Positions 8,813 through 17,412 of a stretch of DNA of 64,000 nucleotides are shown piece by piece; the stretch's first letter is position 1, and each line of letters starts with the position of its first letter. The stretch is from Nocardia africana NBRC 100379. Its GTDB lineage: Bacteria > Actinomycetota > Actinomycetes > Mycobacteriales > Mycobacteriaceae. Position numbers and translations under genes: made by a program. Under the pieces are notes generated by a model that saw only the letters and a program-made list of their open reading frames with translations, was not told where the DNA came from and did no database searches. The stretch is taken from assembly GCF_001612635.1 (NCBI RefSeq), contig NZ_BDAV01000013.1, positions 248,001 to 312,000 of the forward strand, given 5' to 3'.

Positions 8813-10570
8813 CGCCCCGTCCGGGATGACGTCGGCGACGTCCGCGGTCTGCACTGTTCCGGTGCCGTCGGTGGCGCGGGCGCGGACGGTGTGGGTGCCC
8901 GCGGGAGCGTCCCAGTCGAAACTCCACTGCCGCCACGTGTCGACGGACGGTTCGGCGGCCAGGCGGGCGGGTTGCCACGGTCCGTTGTCGATCTGAACCT
9001 CGACGGCGCCGATGCCGCGATGTTGAGCCCAGGCGACACCGGCGATCGTCACCTTCCCGGCGCGGACGGCGCCGCGTGGGGTGTCGATACGGGTGCCGGT
9101 TTTGATCGGCCCGCGTTCGGACCAGCCGCGCCGCGTCCAATAGGCTTGGGCGCGATCGAATCTCGTGATCTCGAGTTCGGTGACCCACTTGGTGGCCGAG
9201 ACGTAGCCGTAGAGGCCGGGCACGACCAACCGGGCCGGATATCCGTGTTCGACGGGCAACGGCTCACCGTTCATGCCGACCGCGAGCAGGGCGTCGCGAC
9301 CGTCGGTGAGCGCGGCGAGCGGACTTCCGGCGGTGAAGCCGTCGGCGCTGCGCGACAACACCATATCGGCGTCCGGATGCGGGCCGGCCTCGGCGATCAA
9401 CTCGTCGAGGCGATACCCCAGCCAGCTCGCGTTGCCGATCAGATCGCCACCGACCGGATTCGAGACGCAGGTCAGCGTCACCAAGCGTTCCACCGACGGC
9501 CGGCGCGCCAGATCGGCGTAGTCGAGCCGGATTTCGCGGTCCACCATGCCGTGGATCCGCAATGACCATGTCTCCTTGCTGACCTGGGGAACGGTCAGCG
9601 CGGTATCGATCCGGTAGAAGTCGGAATTCGGGGTGAGATACGGCGCCAGTCCCGGTACGCGCAGGTCTGCGGCCGGATCCACCGGCGGCACCGGCACATT
9701 CGGTGGCGGCAGCCGCACCGCCGCCCGCTCCCCCGCCACACTGCGCGCGCTCGCCCCGAGCACATGCCCGGCGATTCCCGCCGCGACCGCCAGCACCCCC
9801 ACCCCGCCGATCCCGCGCATCACCTGCCGCCGATCGACCTGCGCCACATCGGTTTTCATCGCACGAGGCCAGGCAGCTCCGCGCGCACTCAGGCCGGCGT
9901 CGTCTCCGTGGGATCGCCCCGGCGTCCCCGCGGGGCGAGCACCGCCCGCGACCGGATCTTCTGCACCCGTCTCCGCACTCCTGGCCTCACCGGCACCGCC
10001 ACCCGAGGCCGAACCGACCGCTGCGCCGTCGATACGGATGTCCGCCGCGCGCGTCCGGTCGTCCTGCGCCGCAGTGGATTTCGACGAATCGTGCGCAGCT
10101 GCCCCTCCACCGGCACCACCCCGCGCCATCGCCGGTGTACCGGCCGCCTCGTAGCGCCGAATCGGCCACCGCAGCGACCCAACAGCCAGCGCCACCCCGA
10201 TGACCGACGGCAACGCCCAGGTCCAGTTGGCGGCCGGGCGTTCGAGTGCGGCCCACGCCGCCGCAACCCCGAAGACGCCGAGTACCACCGACCCGATCGG
10301 CCGCGTGGTTCGCTCGATCACGCCGACGAGCGCCGCGACGATCAGCGCCACCACACCCATCAGCAGGTACAGCATCATCTTGTCGTTCGTGCCGAAGGTG
10401 TCGATCGCCCATTCCCGCACCCCATCGGGCGTGTGGTCGACCACCGTCGCCCCGATCGCCGCCAACGGCGCGCTCCCCGCTCCGACCGGTACCGACACCA
10501 ACTCCGCGACACCCAACGCCAGCCCCGCGGAGACGATCCCGCAGGCCGCGCGCAGTCCCGATCCGGCCAT
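8777..10570 (-). CDS. Membrane-anchored molybdopterin-dependent oxidoreductase (sulfite oxidase family)
   Basis: 597-aa protein. Residues 1-150 hold about four membrane helices. A Pro/Gly/Ala linker follows, then a twin-arginine-like segment (DRRQVMRG, about 245) and a further hydrophobic stretch. Next comes the Oxidored_molyb domain, with the presumed Mo-binding cysteine in VTLTCVSNPVGG (about residue 369), and a C-terminal Ig-like Mo-co dimerisation domain (GVAWAQHRGIGAVEVQ). The architecture places the catalytic domain outside the membrane. It resembles mycobacterial Rv0218-type proteins. The substrate is unknown; sulfite oxidation is only the family label. It is divergent from the pepA-like gene. 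No partner cytochrome is next to it. Confidence 0.82.
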   Translation of the reverse strand: MAGSGLRAACGIVSAGLALGVAELVSVPVGAGSAPLAAIGATVVDHTPDGVREWAIDTFGTNDKMMLYLLMGVVALIVAALVGVIERTTRPIGSVVLGVFGVAAAWAALERPAANWTWALPSVIGVALAVGSLRWPIRRYEAAGTPAMARGGAGGGAAAHDSSKSTAAQDDRTRAADIRIDGAAVGSASGGGAGEARSAETGAEDPVAGGARPAGTPGRSHGDDAGLSARGAAWPRAMKTDVAQVDRRQVMRGIGGVGVLAVAAGIAGHVLGASARSVAGERAAVRLPPPNVPVPPVDPAADLRVPGLAPYLTPNSDFYRIDTALTVPQVSKETWSLRIHGMVDREIRLDYADLARRPSVERLVTLTCVSNPVGGDLIGNASWLGYRLDELIAEAGPHPDADMVLSRSADGFTAGSPLAALTDGRDALLAVGMNGEPLPVEHGYPARLVVPGLYGYVSATKWVTELEITRFDRAQAYWTRRGWSERGPIKTGTRIDTPRGAVRAGKVTIAGVAWAQHRGIGAVEVQIDNGPWQPARLAAEPSVDTWRQWSFDWDAPAGTHTVRARATDGTGTVQTADVADVIPDGASGYPIRTIRIG

Positions 10571-10795
10571 AACGGCGAGCGTACTGCGAATTCCGGCGCA
10601 CCGGTCCGCCGCGAGAAGTACGGGCGCACCCCACTGCCGGCGCGGCCCCGGCCACTCGAAGCAATGGCAGGCGACCCGCGTTCGGTCGGGTACCGCCCCG
10701 AATCACGCGCGAGTGATCCAGCCCATGTCGGCGGTTCCACGGCAAGCACCCAGCCGCTTCTCAGGAATCGCGCGCTTAATTGAGAGAGGACCCGA

Positions 10796-12097
10796 ATGCG
10801 TCGGGGCCGGGTCCGAGCCGACACACAGGATGTGACCGAACAGGACGTGATGAGCGTGTATCCGAACGAGGGCAATCGGCCGCACCAACCCGGACCGTAC
10901 GATCCACGGCCGGGGGCGTACGGTCCGCACGGATATCCGGGTCAGCCGCCCTACCCGGGGCAGTATCCGGGTCAGCAGCCCTACCCGCCGCGAGGACGCG
11001 CGCCACGGCACGGTGTGACGTTCGGCATGCTGGCGGCCCTGGTCGCGGTGGTGGCGCTCACCATCGCGTTCGTCGGCTCCCGCATCGACGCCCACGGGCC
11101 GGGCCAGGCGGCCCCGTTCGGCCACGGCCAGGGTTCGGTGGTGCAGCCGGTCGATTCGCAACCGCAGTCCGCGGCGTTGGAACAGGCGGCGAACGCGGTG
11201 GTGCCGGGCATCGTCGTGATCAACACCGAACTCGGCATGCAGAACGGCGCGGGCGCCGGAACCGGCATCGTGCTCGGCTCGGACGGCACCATCCTCACCA
11301 ACAACCACGTCGTGGAGGGCGCGACCGACATCTCGGCCACGGATCTCGGCAACGGCCGCACCTACACCGGCAGCGTCACCGGATTCGACCGGCAGGACGA
11401 TCTGGCCGTGGTGAAGTTGCGGGGCGCCTCCGGTTTGCAGACGGCGCCGCTCGGCGATTCGGACCAGGTGAAGGTCGGCGACGCCATCGTGGGTGTCGGC
11501 AACGCGGGCGGCACCGGCTCCCCGACCGCCGCGGCCGGACGCGTCACCGCGCTGGACCGTGCCATCACCGCCAGCGACGAATCGGCCGGCGCCGCCGAGC
11601 AGTTGACCGGTCTGATCCAGGTGGCCGCGAACATCCAGCCGGGTGATTCCGGCGGTCCGCTGATCAGCAGCTCCGGCCAGGTGGTCGGCGTGAATACCGC
11701 CGCGTCCCAGGGTTTCCAGCTCGGCGCGAGCGGTGGTCAGGGCTTCGCGATCCCGATCGACAAGGCGAAGACGGTCGCCGCGCAGATCAGGGCGGGGAAG
11801 AGTTCGGACCGCGTGCACATCGGCGACTCGGCGTTCCTCGGTATCACGATGAGCGATGCCAACGGTGCCGGTGCGCTGGTCCGCAATATCGTGAGTGGCG
11901 GTCCGGCACAGGCCGCCGGCCTGGCCCCGGGCGATGTGATCACCGGCCTGGACGGCCACGGCATCGATTCGGCGACCACTATGACGAACACGATGGATCA
12001 GCATCACCCGGGCGACACCGTCACCCTCACCTGGGTGGACCGCTCGGGACAGAGCGAGTCCGGTCAGGCGTCGCTCGCACAGGGCCCCGTGGGCTGA
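10796..12097 (+). CDS. PepA/HtrA-like membrane-anchored trypsin-fold serine protease with PDZ domain
   Basis: S1C-family protease. It has a Pro/Gly/Tyr-rich cytoplasmic N-terminus (to about residue 70), one transmembrane helix (about 75-97), then the protease domain with the triad His in TNNHVVEG (about 171), Asp in RQDDLAVVK (about 202) and Ser in QPGDSGGPL (about 285). A C-terminal PDZ domain (about 330-430) is also present. The protease-PDZ part closely resembles M. tuberculosis PepA (Rv0125), which is secreted rather than anchored. ATG 10796 has a good Shine-Dalgarno (GAGAGAGGA, 5 bp spacing); ATG 10850 is an alternative. Its likely role is envelope protein quality control. A second HtrA (58.6 kb) belongs to the SigE module. 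Confidence 0.85.
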   Translation: MRRGRVRADTQDVTEQDVMSVYPNEGNRPHQPGPYDPRPGAYGPHGYPGQPPYPGQYPGQQPYPPRGRAPRHGVTFGMLAALVAVVALTIAFVGSRIDAHGPGQAAPFGHGQGSVVQPVDSQPQSAALEQAANAVVPGIVVINTELGMQNGAGAGTGIVLGSDGTILTNNHVVEGATDISATDLGNGRTYTGSVTGFDRQDDLAVVKLRGASGLQTAPLGDSDQVKVGDAIVGVGNAGGTGSPTAAAGRVTALDRAITASDESAGAAEQLTGLIQVAANIQPGDSGGPLISSSGQVVGVNTAASQGFQLGASGGQGFAIPIDKAKTVAAQIRAGKSSDRVHIGDSAFLGITMSDANGAGALVRNIVSGGPAQAAGLAPGDVITGLDGHGIDSATTMTNTMDQHHPGDTVTLTWVDRSGQSESGQASLAQGPVG

Positions 12098-12117
12098 CCC
12101 GGCACCGACGACATCGG

Positions 12118-12150
12118 CCCCGCCGACATCCCAGCGAGGATGCGGCGGGG
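12118..12150. terminator. Bidirectional terminator between pepA-like gene and HxlR gene
   Basis: Stem CCCCGCCG / CGGCGGGG extended inward by CATCC / GGATG with one bulged A: 13 paired bases around a 6-base loop. It lies between two convergent genes. Confidence 0.7.
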
Positions 12151-12173
12151 TTCGCGCATCGGCCGAGAGCCTC

Positions 12174-12680
12174 TCAGTCCGCGACCGGCGCGGGTCGCTC
12201 CCGCCCCGACGAGTTCAGCCGGATCTCGATCTCGTCGGCCTTCTTGTCCGGGACGGGCTCGGACGTGACCCGCACACCCACCACCGCACCGGATTCCCGG
12301 TCGACGAACGACAGCGGCGGCTTCCCGTCCTGCAGATATTTGTCGCCCCACTGCATCAGCGACAGGAATATCGGCAGCAGATCCTCACCGGCCGCGGTGA
12401 GGCGGTACTCGGCGCGCTCGCGCCGGCCGGGTTCGCGATACGGCACCCGTTCCACGATGCCCGCCGATTCGAGCTGTTTGAGCGCACGCGACACCGCCGG
12501 TGCCGACGTTCCGATCCGGGTCGCGAAATCCTCGAATCGTGTTGTCCCGTAGAAACATTCGCGGACGACGAGAAACACCGTGCGAGTGCTGAGCAGCTCG
12601 AGCACCCGCCCGGCCGAACATCGGTCACCGATCGACCAGGCATCCCGGTCGCTCAGCCGCGGCTCGAACATCATCGACAC
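12174..12680 (-). CDS. HxlR-family transcriptional regulator
   Basis: 168-aa regulator with an HxlR/MarR-type winged helix in residues about 12-115. It contains the typical C-terminal-wing text VPYREPGRRERAEYRLTAAGEDL. The start is read as GTG 12680. A TAACAT hexamer lies exactly 6 bp upstream and there is no Shine-Dalgarno sequence, suggesting a leaderless transcript; in-frame ATGs at 12674 and 12671 are alternatives. The divergent SDR gene and the doubled operator between them point to control of the SDR/tautomerase pair and of itself. HxlR proteins often sense reactive aldehydes or quinones; the ligand here is not known. Confidence 0.85.
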   Translation of the reverse strand: MSMMFEPRLSDRDAWSIGDRCSAGRVLELLSTRTVFLVVRECFYGTTRFEDFATRIGTSAPAVSRALKQLESAGIVERVPYREPGRRERAEYRLTAAGEDLLPIFLSLMQWGDKYLQDGKPPLSFVDRESGAVVGVRVTSEPVPDKKADEIEIRLNSSGRERPAPVAD

Positions 12681-12690
12681 GGGACCATGT

Positions 12691-12753
12691 TACCTAACGC
12701 TTGCGTTACCCAGCCAGCTGTGCTGTCATCTACCTAACGAGATCGTTACCCAG
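12691..12753. promoter_or_regulatory. Paired HxlR operator boxes, 40 bp apart
   Basis: Two copies of TACCTAACG-N4-CGTTACCCAG begin at 12691 and 12731, exactly 40 bp apart. Each contains the perfect palindrome TAACG-N4-CGTTA; only the four central bases differ (CTTG, AGAT). Box 1 overlaps the predicted -10 (TAACAT, 12687-12692) of the HxlR gene. Box 2 is upstream of the SDR. Spacing of about four helical turns suits cooperative dimer binding. Confidence 0.75.
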
Positions 12754-12793
12754 AGGGTGAGCAGCAGCCCCGAGCGATCCGAAAGGACGAGAG

Positions 12794-13495
12794 ATGGCCG
12801 GAATCGAAGGCGCGGTCGCACTGGTGACGGGCGGGCAACGGGGGCTCGGCAGAGCCTTCACCGACGAACTGCTCCGGCGCGGCGCCGCCAAGGTCTACAC
12901 CACCGCCCGCTCTCCGAAGGCCGCCGACGACCCCCGCGTCGAACCGCTCGCCCTGGACGTCACCGACGCCGATTCGGTTGCCGCCGCGGCACATCGAGCC
13001 CGCGACGTCGAGATCGTGGTGAACAATGCCGGCGTTCTCCTCCCCGCGCCGCTGCTGACCGCCGATATGGCCGATATCGTCACCACGTTCGACACCAACG
13101 TCTTCGGCCCGCTGCGGGTGGCGCGGGCGTTCGCGCCGATTCTGGCGGACAACGGCGGCGGCGTCCTGATCGACATCCATTCGGTGCTGTCGTGGGCCGC
13201 GGGCGCGGCGGCCTACGGCGCGTCGAAGGCGGCGCTGTGGTCGCTGACCAATTCGCTGCGGCTGGAGCTGGCCGCCCAGCGCACGCAGGTGGTCGGTGTC
13301 CATCTGGGATTCGCCGATACCGAGATGGTGCGGCGCCTCCCGGGTGACAAGCTCGCGCCGAGCGTGGTGGCCGAGGCCGCCTTCGACGGCGTGCTGCGCG
13401 GAGATACCGAGGTGCTGGTCGACGACATCACCCGCGGGGTGAAGGCGGCACTGTCCGGTCCCGTCGAGGGCCTCGCACTGACCATCTCCCGCTGA
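12794..13495 (+). CDS. Short-chain dehydrogenase/reductase
   Basis: 233-aa classical SDR. It has the NAD(P)-binding motif TGGQRGLG (residues 12-19), NNAG (about 77-80), a catalytic Ser in IHSVLS (about 120-125) and YGASK (Tyr/Lys, about 137-141). The nearby Asp in LALDVTD fits cofactor binding. The start is ATG 12794, with GAAAGGACG upstream. It is the first gene of a plus-strand pair with a tautomerase, divergent from an HxlR repressor whose operators lie in the promoter. The substrate is unknown; carbonyl detoxification would fit the regulator type but is inference. Confidence 0.85.
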   Translation: MAGIEGAVALVTGGQRGLGRAFTDELLRRGAAKVYTTARSPKAADDPRVEPLALDVTDADSVAAAAHRARDVEIVVNNAGVLLPAPLLTADMADIVTTFDTNVFGPLRVARAFAPILADNGGGVLIDIHSVLSWAAGAAAYGASKAALWSLTNSLRLELAAQRTQVVGVHLGFADTEMVRRLPGDKLAPSVVAEAAFDGVLRGDTEVLVDDITRGVKAALSGPVEGLALTISR

Positions 13496-13532
13496 ACCTG
13501 TTTCCGCACACCATCTTTCGAAGGAATCACCG

Positions 13533-13958
13533 ATGCCACTGTGGCATGTCTATCATCCCGCCGACACCTATTCCGACGCCGACAAACAGGATTTCGCCCG
13601 GGACATCACCGCGCTGTACAGCTCCTTCGGCCTGCCGGAGTTCTACGTCGTCGTGCTGTTCCGGGAGATCGAGCAGACGTCCTTCTTCGTCGGCGGGAAG
13701 CCGTCGAACACCACCGTGCGAATCGTCGTGGAACATCTCGCCCGCCATCTGGACGACCCGCAGCTGCGCAAGCGGTCGACGCAGCGGCTCAACTCGATCA
13801 TGGAGCCCTACACCGGCGCCCGCGGACTGCACTGGGAATTCCACACCTACGAATCCCCGCGCGACCTGTGGATGATCGACGGATTGTTCCCGCCGGACGC
13901 CGGCAGCGAGGCCGAAAAGGCGTGGGCGCGCGCCAACGAACCCAGTCCCTACAGTTAG
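13533..13958 (+). CDS. Tautomerase family protein (cis-CaaD-like)
   Basis: 141-aa protein starting Met-Pro; after Met removal Pro1 is the usual catalytic base of the tautomerase superfamily. The sequence (MPLWHVYHPADTYS, then YVVVLFREI and a C-terminal YTGARGLHWEFHTYE) resembles the fused two-repeat cis-3-chloroacrylic acid dehalogenase-like group rather than the 62-aa oxalocrotonate type. A Shine-Dalgarno GAAGGA lies 6-7 bp upstream. It sits 37 bp after the SDR, so probably in one operon under HxlR. Its stop overlaps the stop of the opposite-strand VOC gene within TTAG. The substrate is unknown. Confidence 0.75.
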   Translation: MPLWHVYHPADTYSDADKQDFARDITALYSSFGLPEFYVVVLFREIEQTSFFVGGKPSNTTVRIVVEHLARHLDDPQLRKRSTQRLNSIMEPYTGARGLHWEFHTYESPRDLWMIDGLFPPDAGSEAEKAWARANEPSPYS

Positions 13959-14377
13959 CCGCCGTAGAGATTGATCATCCACGGCACCGAGAATTTGTCG
14001 GTGACCATGCCGAACTGCTGCGCCCACTCGGTCTTGCCCAGCGGCATGGTGACCTGCCCGCCCGCGGACAACCCGGTGAAGATCCGGCCGGCCTCGGCCT
14101 CGTCGTCCACGTCCAGGCAGACGCTGAACGGCACGTTGTCGTGGTTGATCTTCTGATCGGGCGGACAGTCCGAGCCCATCAGCAGCTGATCCTCCCGCCA
14201 GGTCAACGCGGCGTTGGCGATTCGCTTGCCCACTTCGTCGGGCAGATTCCCGCCACCACCGCCACCCATGTCGCGATAGCGGACCATCTGCAGTTCCCCG
14301 CCCAGTACCGACTGATAGAAGGTGAATGCCTCCTCGGCATCACCGTCGAACAACAGATATGCGGTAGCCGACTTCAC
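13955..14377 (-). CDS. VOC-family (PhnB/glyoxalase-like) protein
   Basis: 140-aa protein of the PhnB-like VOC group. It has the start text ATAYLLFDGDAEEAFTFYQSV, a Gly-rich loop (MGGGGGGN) and the C-terminal VTDKFSVPWMINL. Members fold as paired beta-alpha-beta units; many have lost metal binding, and the usual ligands are not obvious here. GTG 14377 is chosen because GGAGGAGG stands 6 bp upstream; the open frame to 14488 would add an unrelated Arg-rich tail. It is convergent with the tautomerase, overlapping by 4 bp. The function is unknown. Confidence 0.75.
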   Translation of the reverse strand: MKSATAYLLFDGDAEEAFTFYQSVLGGELQMVRYRDMGGGGGGNLPDEVGKRIANAALTWREDQLLMGSDCPPDQKINHDNVPFSVCLDVDDEAEAGRIFTGLSAGGQVTMPLGKTEWAQQFGMVTDKFSVPWMINLYGG

Positions 14378-14498
14378 GATTGCCTCCTCCGGAATGGATA
14401 CGGGCCTGCGGCCGGCGGCCGCGGCCCCATAGAGGAGACGGCGGCAGCCGGAGAAAATCATCGCGGGTGATCGCGCATATCGTCGCATGTCGCGAACG

Positions 14499-14535
14499 CG
14501 AACGGCCCGCCTTCGCGAAGAAGGCGGGCCGTTCG
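14499..14535. terminator. Terminator after the acyl-CoA ligase gene
   Basis: Perfect 15-bp stem (arms 14499-14513 and 14521-14535) with a 7-base loop, 15 bp past the stop of the minus-strand fadD gene. Confidence 0.75.
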
Positions 14536-14549
14536 TCGTACGGGCGGGC

Positions 14550-16340
14550 TCAGCCGTAGATCGCCTCGACCTCGTCCGCGTAGTTCTTCATCACCACGTT
14601 GCGCTTGAGCGACATCTTCGGCGTCAGCTCACCGCTCTCCTCGGTCCAGTCGACCGGCAGGATGCGGGTCTTCTTGATCGCCTCCGCATGCGAGACCAGC
14701 TTGTTGGTGTCCTTGACCGCCTTGTCGATCTCGGCGGTCAGTTCGGGCAGCTCGATCAGCTTCTCGATCGGGGTGTCCTCGGGCACGTTGTTGCGAGTCT
14801 TCCAGCCCGGCAGCGCCTCCGGGTCCAGGGTGATCAGCGCGCCGACGAACGGCTTGCCGTCGCCCACCACCATCACCTGGCTGATCAGCGGATGCGAGCG
14901 CAGGGAGTCCTCGAGCATCGCCGGAGAGACGTTCTTACCGCCGGCGGTGACGATGATTTCCTTCTTGCGGCCGGTGATCGTGATGAAGCCCTGCTCATCG
15001 ATCGCGCCGAGATCGCCGGTCTTGAACCAGCCGTCGTCGAAGGCGTCCTCGGTGGCGGCCGGGTTGTTCCAATACCCGGCGAACACGACCGGGCCGCGCA
15101 GCAGCAGCTCGCCGTCGTCGGCCACCTTGGCGGCGTGACCACCGAGCGGGCGGCCCACCGAGCCGACCTTCAGGTGCTCGGGGGTGTTCACCGACACCGC
15201 GGCGGTGCTCTCGGTCAGACCGTAGCCCTCGTAGATCGTGACGCCGATGCCGCGGAAGAAGTGGCCCAGCCGCGCGCCGAGGGGCCCGCCGCCGGAGACC
15301 GCGGATTTGCAGCGCCCGCCCATGGCCTCGCGCAGTTTGCCGTAGACCAGCTTGTCGAACACGGTGTGCTTGACCTTGAGCACCAGGCCCGGGCCACCGT
15401 TGTCCAGCGCCTGGCTGTACTCGACGGCGGTGTCGGCGGCGAGATCGAAGATCTTGCCCTTGCCACCGTCGTGCGCCTTCTGCTTGGCGCCGTTGAACAC
15501 CTTCTCGAAAACCCGTGGCACCGAGAGGATGAAGTCCGGCTTGTACTCGCCGAACTGCTCGACCAGCGTCGACCAGTCGGCCGTGTGCGCGACGGTGACA
15601 CCGGCGTCGAAGGCCGCCAGCGCGACCGCGCGGGCGAAGACATGGGCCAGCGGCAGGAACAGCAGCGAGCGGTGGCCCGGCTTGAGGAACTGCGGCATCG
15701 CGGCGCGGTCGGCGGCGGATTCGGCGTAGAGGTTGGCATGCGAGAGCATGACGCCCTTGGGCCGGCCGGTGGTGCCGGAGGTATAGATCAGCGACGCCGG
15801 TGAGGCGGCCTTGACCTGCTTGCGGCGCTCGTGCACGGCCTCGTCGCCGAGGTCCTTGCCGCGGGCGACCAGGGTGTCGATCGCACCGTCGTCGATCACC
15901 AGCGGCTCACCCAGTTCGGGCAGACCGTCCTCGATTTCGGCGATGGTGGCTCGATGCCGGGCGTTCTCGACCACGATCAGCTTGGTGCCCGAATCCGACA
16001 GGATCCAGCGCGCCTGTTCGGCGGAGGAGCTGTCGAAGATCGCGACGGTGCAGCCGCCGGCCGCCCAAATGGCGAAGTCCAGCACGACCCACTCGTACCG
16101 GGTGGAGGCCAGGATGGCGACCCGGTCGCCGAGTTCGATGCCGGAGGCGATCAGTCCCTTGGCCACCGCGGTGACATGCTTCGCGAACTCCGCCGCGGTG
16201 ACATCTGTCCAACCGCCCTTGCCGTCCGGCCTGTTGAACACCACCAGGCCGGGCGTGCGCTCGGCGTGCCGGAAGGCGCCATCGGACATATTGGCGTCTT
16301 CGGGGATGGTGTAGGTAGCCGGGACTTCGAACTCTCGCAT
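14550..16340 (-). CDS. Long-chain fatty-acid-CoA ligase (FadD15-like)
   Basis: 596-aa adenylate-forming enzyme that activates a fatty acid to acyl-CoA via acyl-AMP. It has the P-loop YTSGTTGRPKGVML (about 185-198), the A-motif YEGYGLTES (about 368), GWFKTGDLG (about 438) and the C-terminal hinge GRKKEIIVTAGGKNVSP with a catalytic Lys near the end (TPKMSLKR). Its length and text match M. tuberculosis FadD15. ATG 16340 has GGAAGGG upstream. It lies 123 bp downstream of the esterase in the same orientation, so it may be the last gene of the monooxygenase run, activating the acid that the esterase releases (inference). Confidence 0.88.
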   Translation of the reverse strand: MREFEVPATYTIPEDANMSDGAFRHAERTPGLVVFNRPDGKGGWTDVTAAEFAKHVTAVAKGLIASGIELGDRVAILASTRYEWVVLDFAIWAAGGCTVAIFDSSSAEQARWILSDSGTKLIVVENARHRATIAEIEDGLPELGEPLVIDDGAIDTLVARGKDLGDEAVHERRKQVKAASPASLIYTSGTTGRPKGVMLSHANLYAESAADRAAMPQFLKPGHRSLLFLPLAHVFARAVALAAFDAGVTVAHTADWSTLVEQFGEYKPDFILSVPRVFEKVFNGAKQKAHDGGKGKIFDLAADTAVEYSQALDNGGPGLVLKVKHTVFDKLVYGKLREAMGGRCKSAVSGGGPLGARLGHFFRGIGVTIYEGYGLTESTAAVSVNTPEHLKVGSVGRPLGGHAAKVADDGELLLRGPVVFAGYWNNPAATEDAFDDGWFKTGDLGAIDEQGFITITGRKKEIIVTAGGKNVSPAMLEDSLRSHPLISQVMVVGDGKPFVGALITLDPEALPGWKTRNNVPEDTPIEKLIELPELTAEIDKAVKDTNKLVSHAEAIKKTRILPVDWTEESGELTPKMSLKRNVVMKNYADEVEAIYG

Positions 16341-16463
16341 CGGTGCCCTTCCACGTGGTCTACTCGCCAGTAATTTACGCCAGCCGCAACGGCAGGCTCC
16401 GCCCGGCCGCCCGGTCGAGAATTTCGACGTGGATGCGGCCGGGCGGAACGTGTCCTACGGCTT

Positions 16464-17393
16464 CTATCCTATGGACCCGGTTTGCGCTGGTTGCAGCGAT
16501 TGACCGAGGAATCCTGCCAGTTCACGCGCCGCGAGCGCGGCCGGCGCCACCAGCGACGCCTGCAGCTGCGAGACGTGCCAGAGCCCGCGCGTCACCGAGA
16601 ACTGAACCGGCACCTCCGCCACCCGCAGCGCGGCCGCCAGGCGCACGCACTGCGAATGCAGCAACTCGCCCTCGTCGACCTGGACGTAGGTCGGGGGCAG
16701 CCCACTCAGCGACCCGAGCAGCGGCGCGTAGCCCGGATCCAGCGGATCGCCGTCGCCCAGGTAGGCGGCGGCGCACAACCGCGACCACGCCTTGTTGACC
16801 ACCAGGTCCCGCTCGCGCGCCGGCAGCTCGTTCGGATCGGCCCACGGGGCGATCAAACCCAGTGCGGCGGGCCGCATTCCGTGCCGGTCACGCAGGCGCA
16901 ACGCCAGCGCGAGCGACAGTCCGCCGCCGGCGGAGTCGCCCGCGACCGCGATCTGCTGCGGCGCCAGGCCGGTGGACACCAGCTCCAGGAATGCCGCCTC
17001 GGCATCGTCGAGCGCGGCCGGATACGGATGCTCCGGCGCCAGCCGGTAGTCCGGAACGTAGACCGGACAACCGATGTCGCGCGCCAGATGCGCCGCCAGC
17101 GACCGATGGGTGGCCGGCGACCCGATGGTGTACCCACCACCGTGCAGATACAGCACCGCACTCGAGCTGTCGGCCGCACCGGCGGTCACCCGCTCGGCGG
17201 GACGGCCGCCCAGGCGCATCCGATGCACCCGGGTGCCGGCGGGCAGCGTCTGCAGCACCGAACCGGCGTCGAGCAGGGAGCGCTGCGCCTCCCACGGCAG
17301 CCGGCTGTGCATGGCGAACCGGAACATCGGCCCGAGGACGGCCCGCACGACGGGCAGCGGCAAGGACACGGATTTCGAAAAACCAGGCATCAC
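16464..17393 (-). CDS. Alpha/beta-hydrolase esterase (HSL / LipR-like)
   Basis: 309-aa hormone-sensitive-lipase-type carboxylesterase. It has the oxyanion-hole motif HGGGY (about 84-88), the nucleophile elbow GDSAGGG (about 153-159), a catalytic Asp in VDEGELLHSQ (about 250) and a His in GLWHVSQ (about 280). The start is GTG 17393 or the next codon, ATG 17390. It lies 19 bp after the SDR stop, in the BVMO-SDR-esterase run. The context suggests it cleaves esters made by the Baeyer-Villiger monooxygenase. The arrangement resembles mycobacterial mymA-type operons, where LipR accompanies a monooxygenase. Confidence 0.85.
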   Translation of the reverse strand: MMPGFSKSVSLPLPVVRAVLGPMFRFAMHSRLPWEAQRSLLDAGSVLQTLPAGTRVHRMRLGGRPAERVTAGAADSSSAVLYLHGGGYTIGSPATHRSLAAHLARDIGCPVYVPDYRLAPEHPYPAALDDAEAAFLELVSTGLAPQQIAVAGDSAGGGLSLALALRLRDRHGMRPAALGLIAPWADPNELPARERDLVVNKAWSRLCAAAYLGDGDPLDPGYAPLLGSLSGLPPTYVQVDEGELLHSQCVRLAAALRVAEVPVQFSVTRGLWHVSQLQASLVAPAALAARELAGFLGQSLQPAQTGSIG

Positions 17394-17412
17394 AGTCTGT
17401 TCCCGCGGCGAA

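Noticed and set aside
12674..12794. Toxin-antitoxin or mobile-element footprint
   Set aside because: The repeats are operator palindromes of a regulator; no transposase, integrase or target duplication anywhere in the window.
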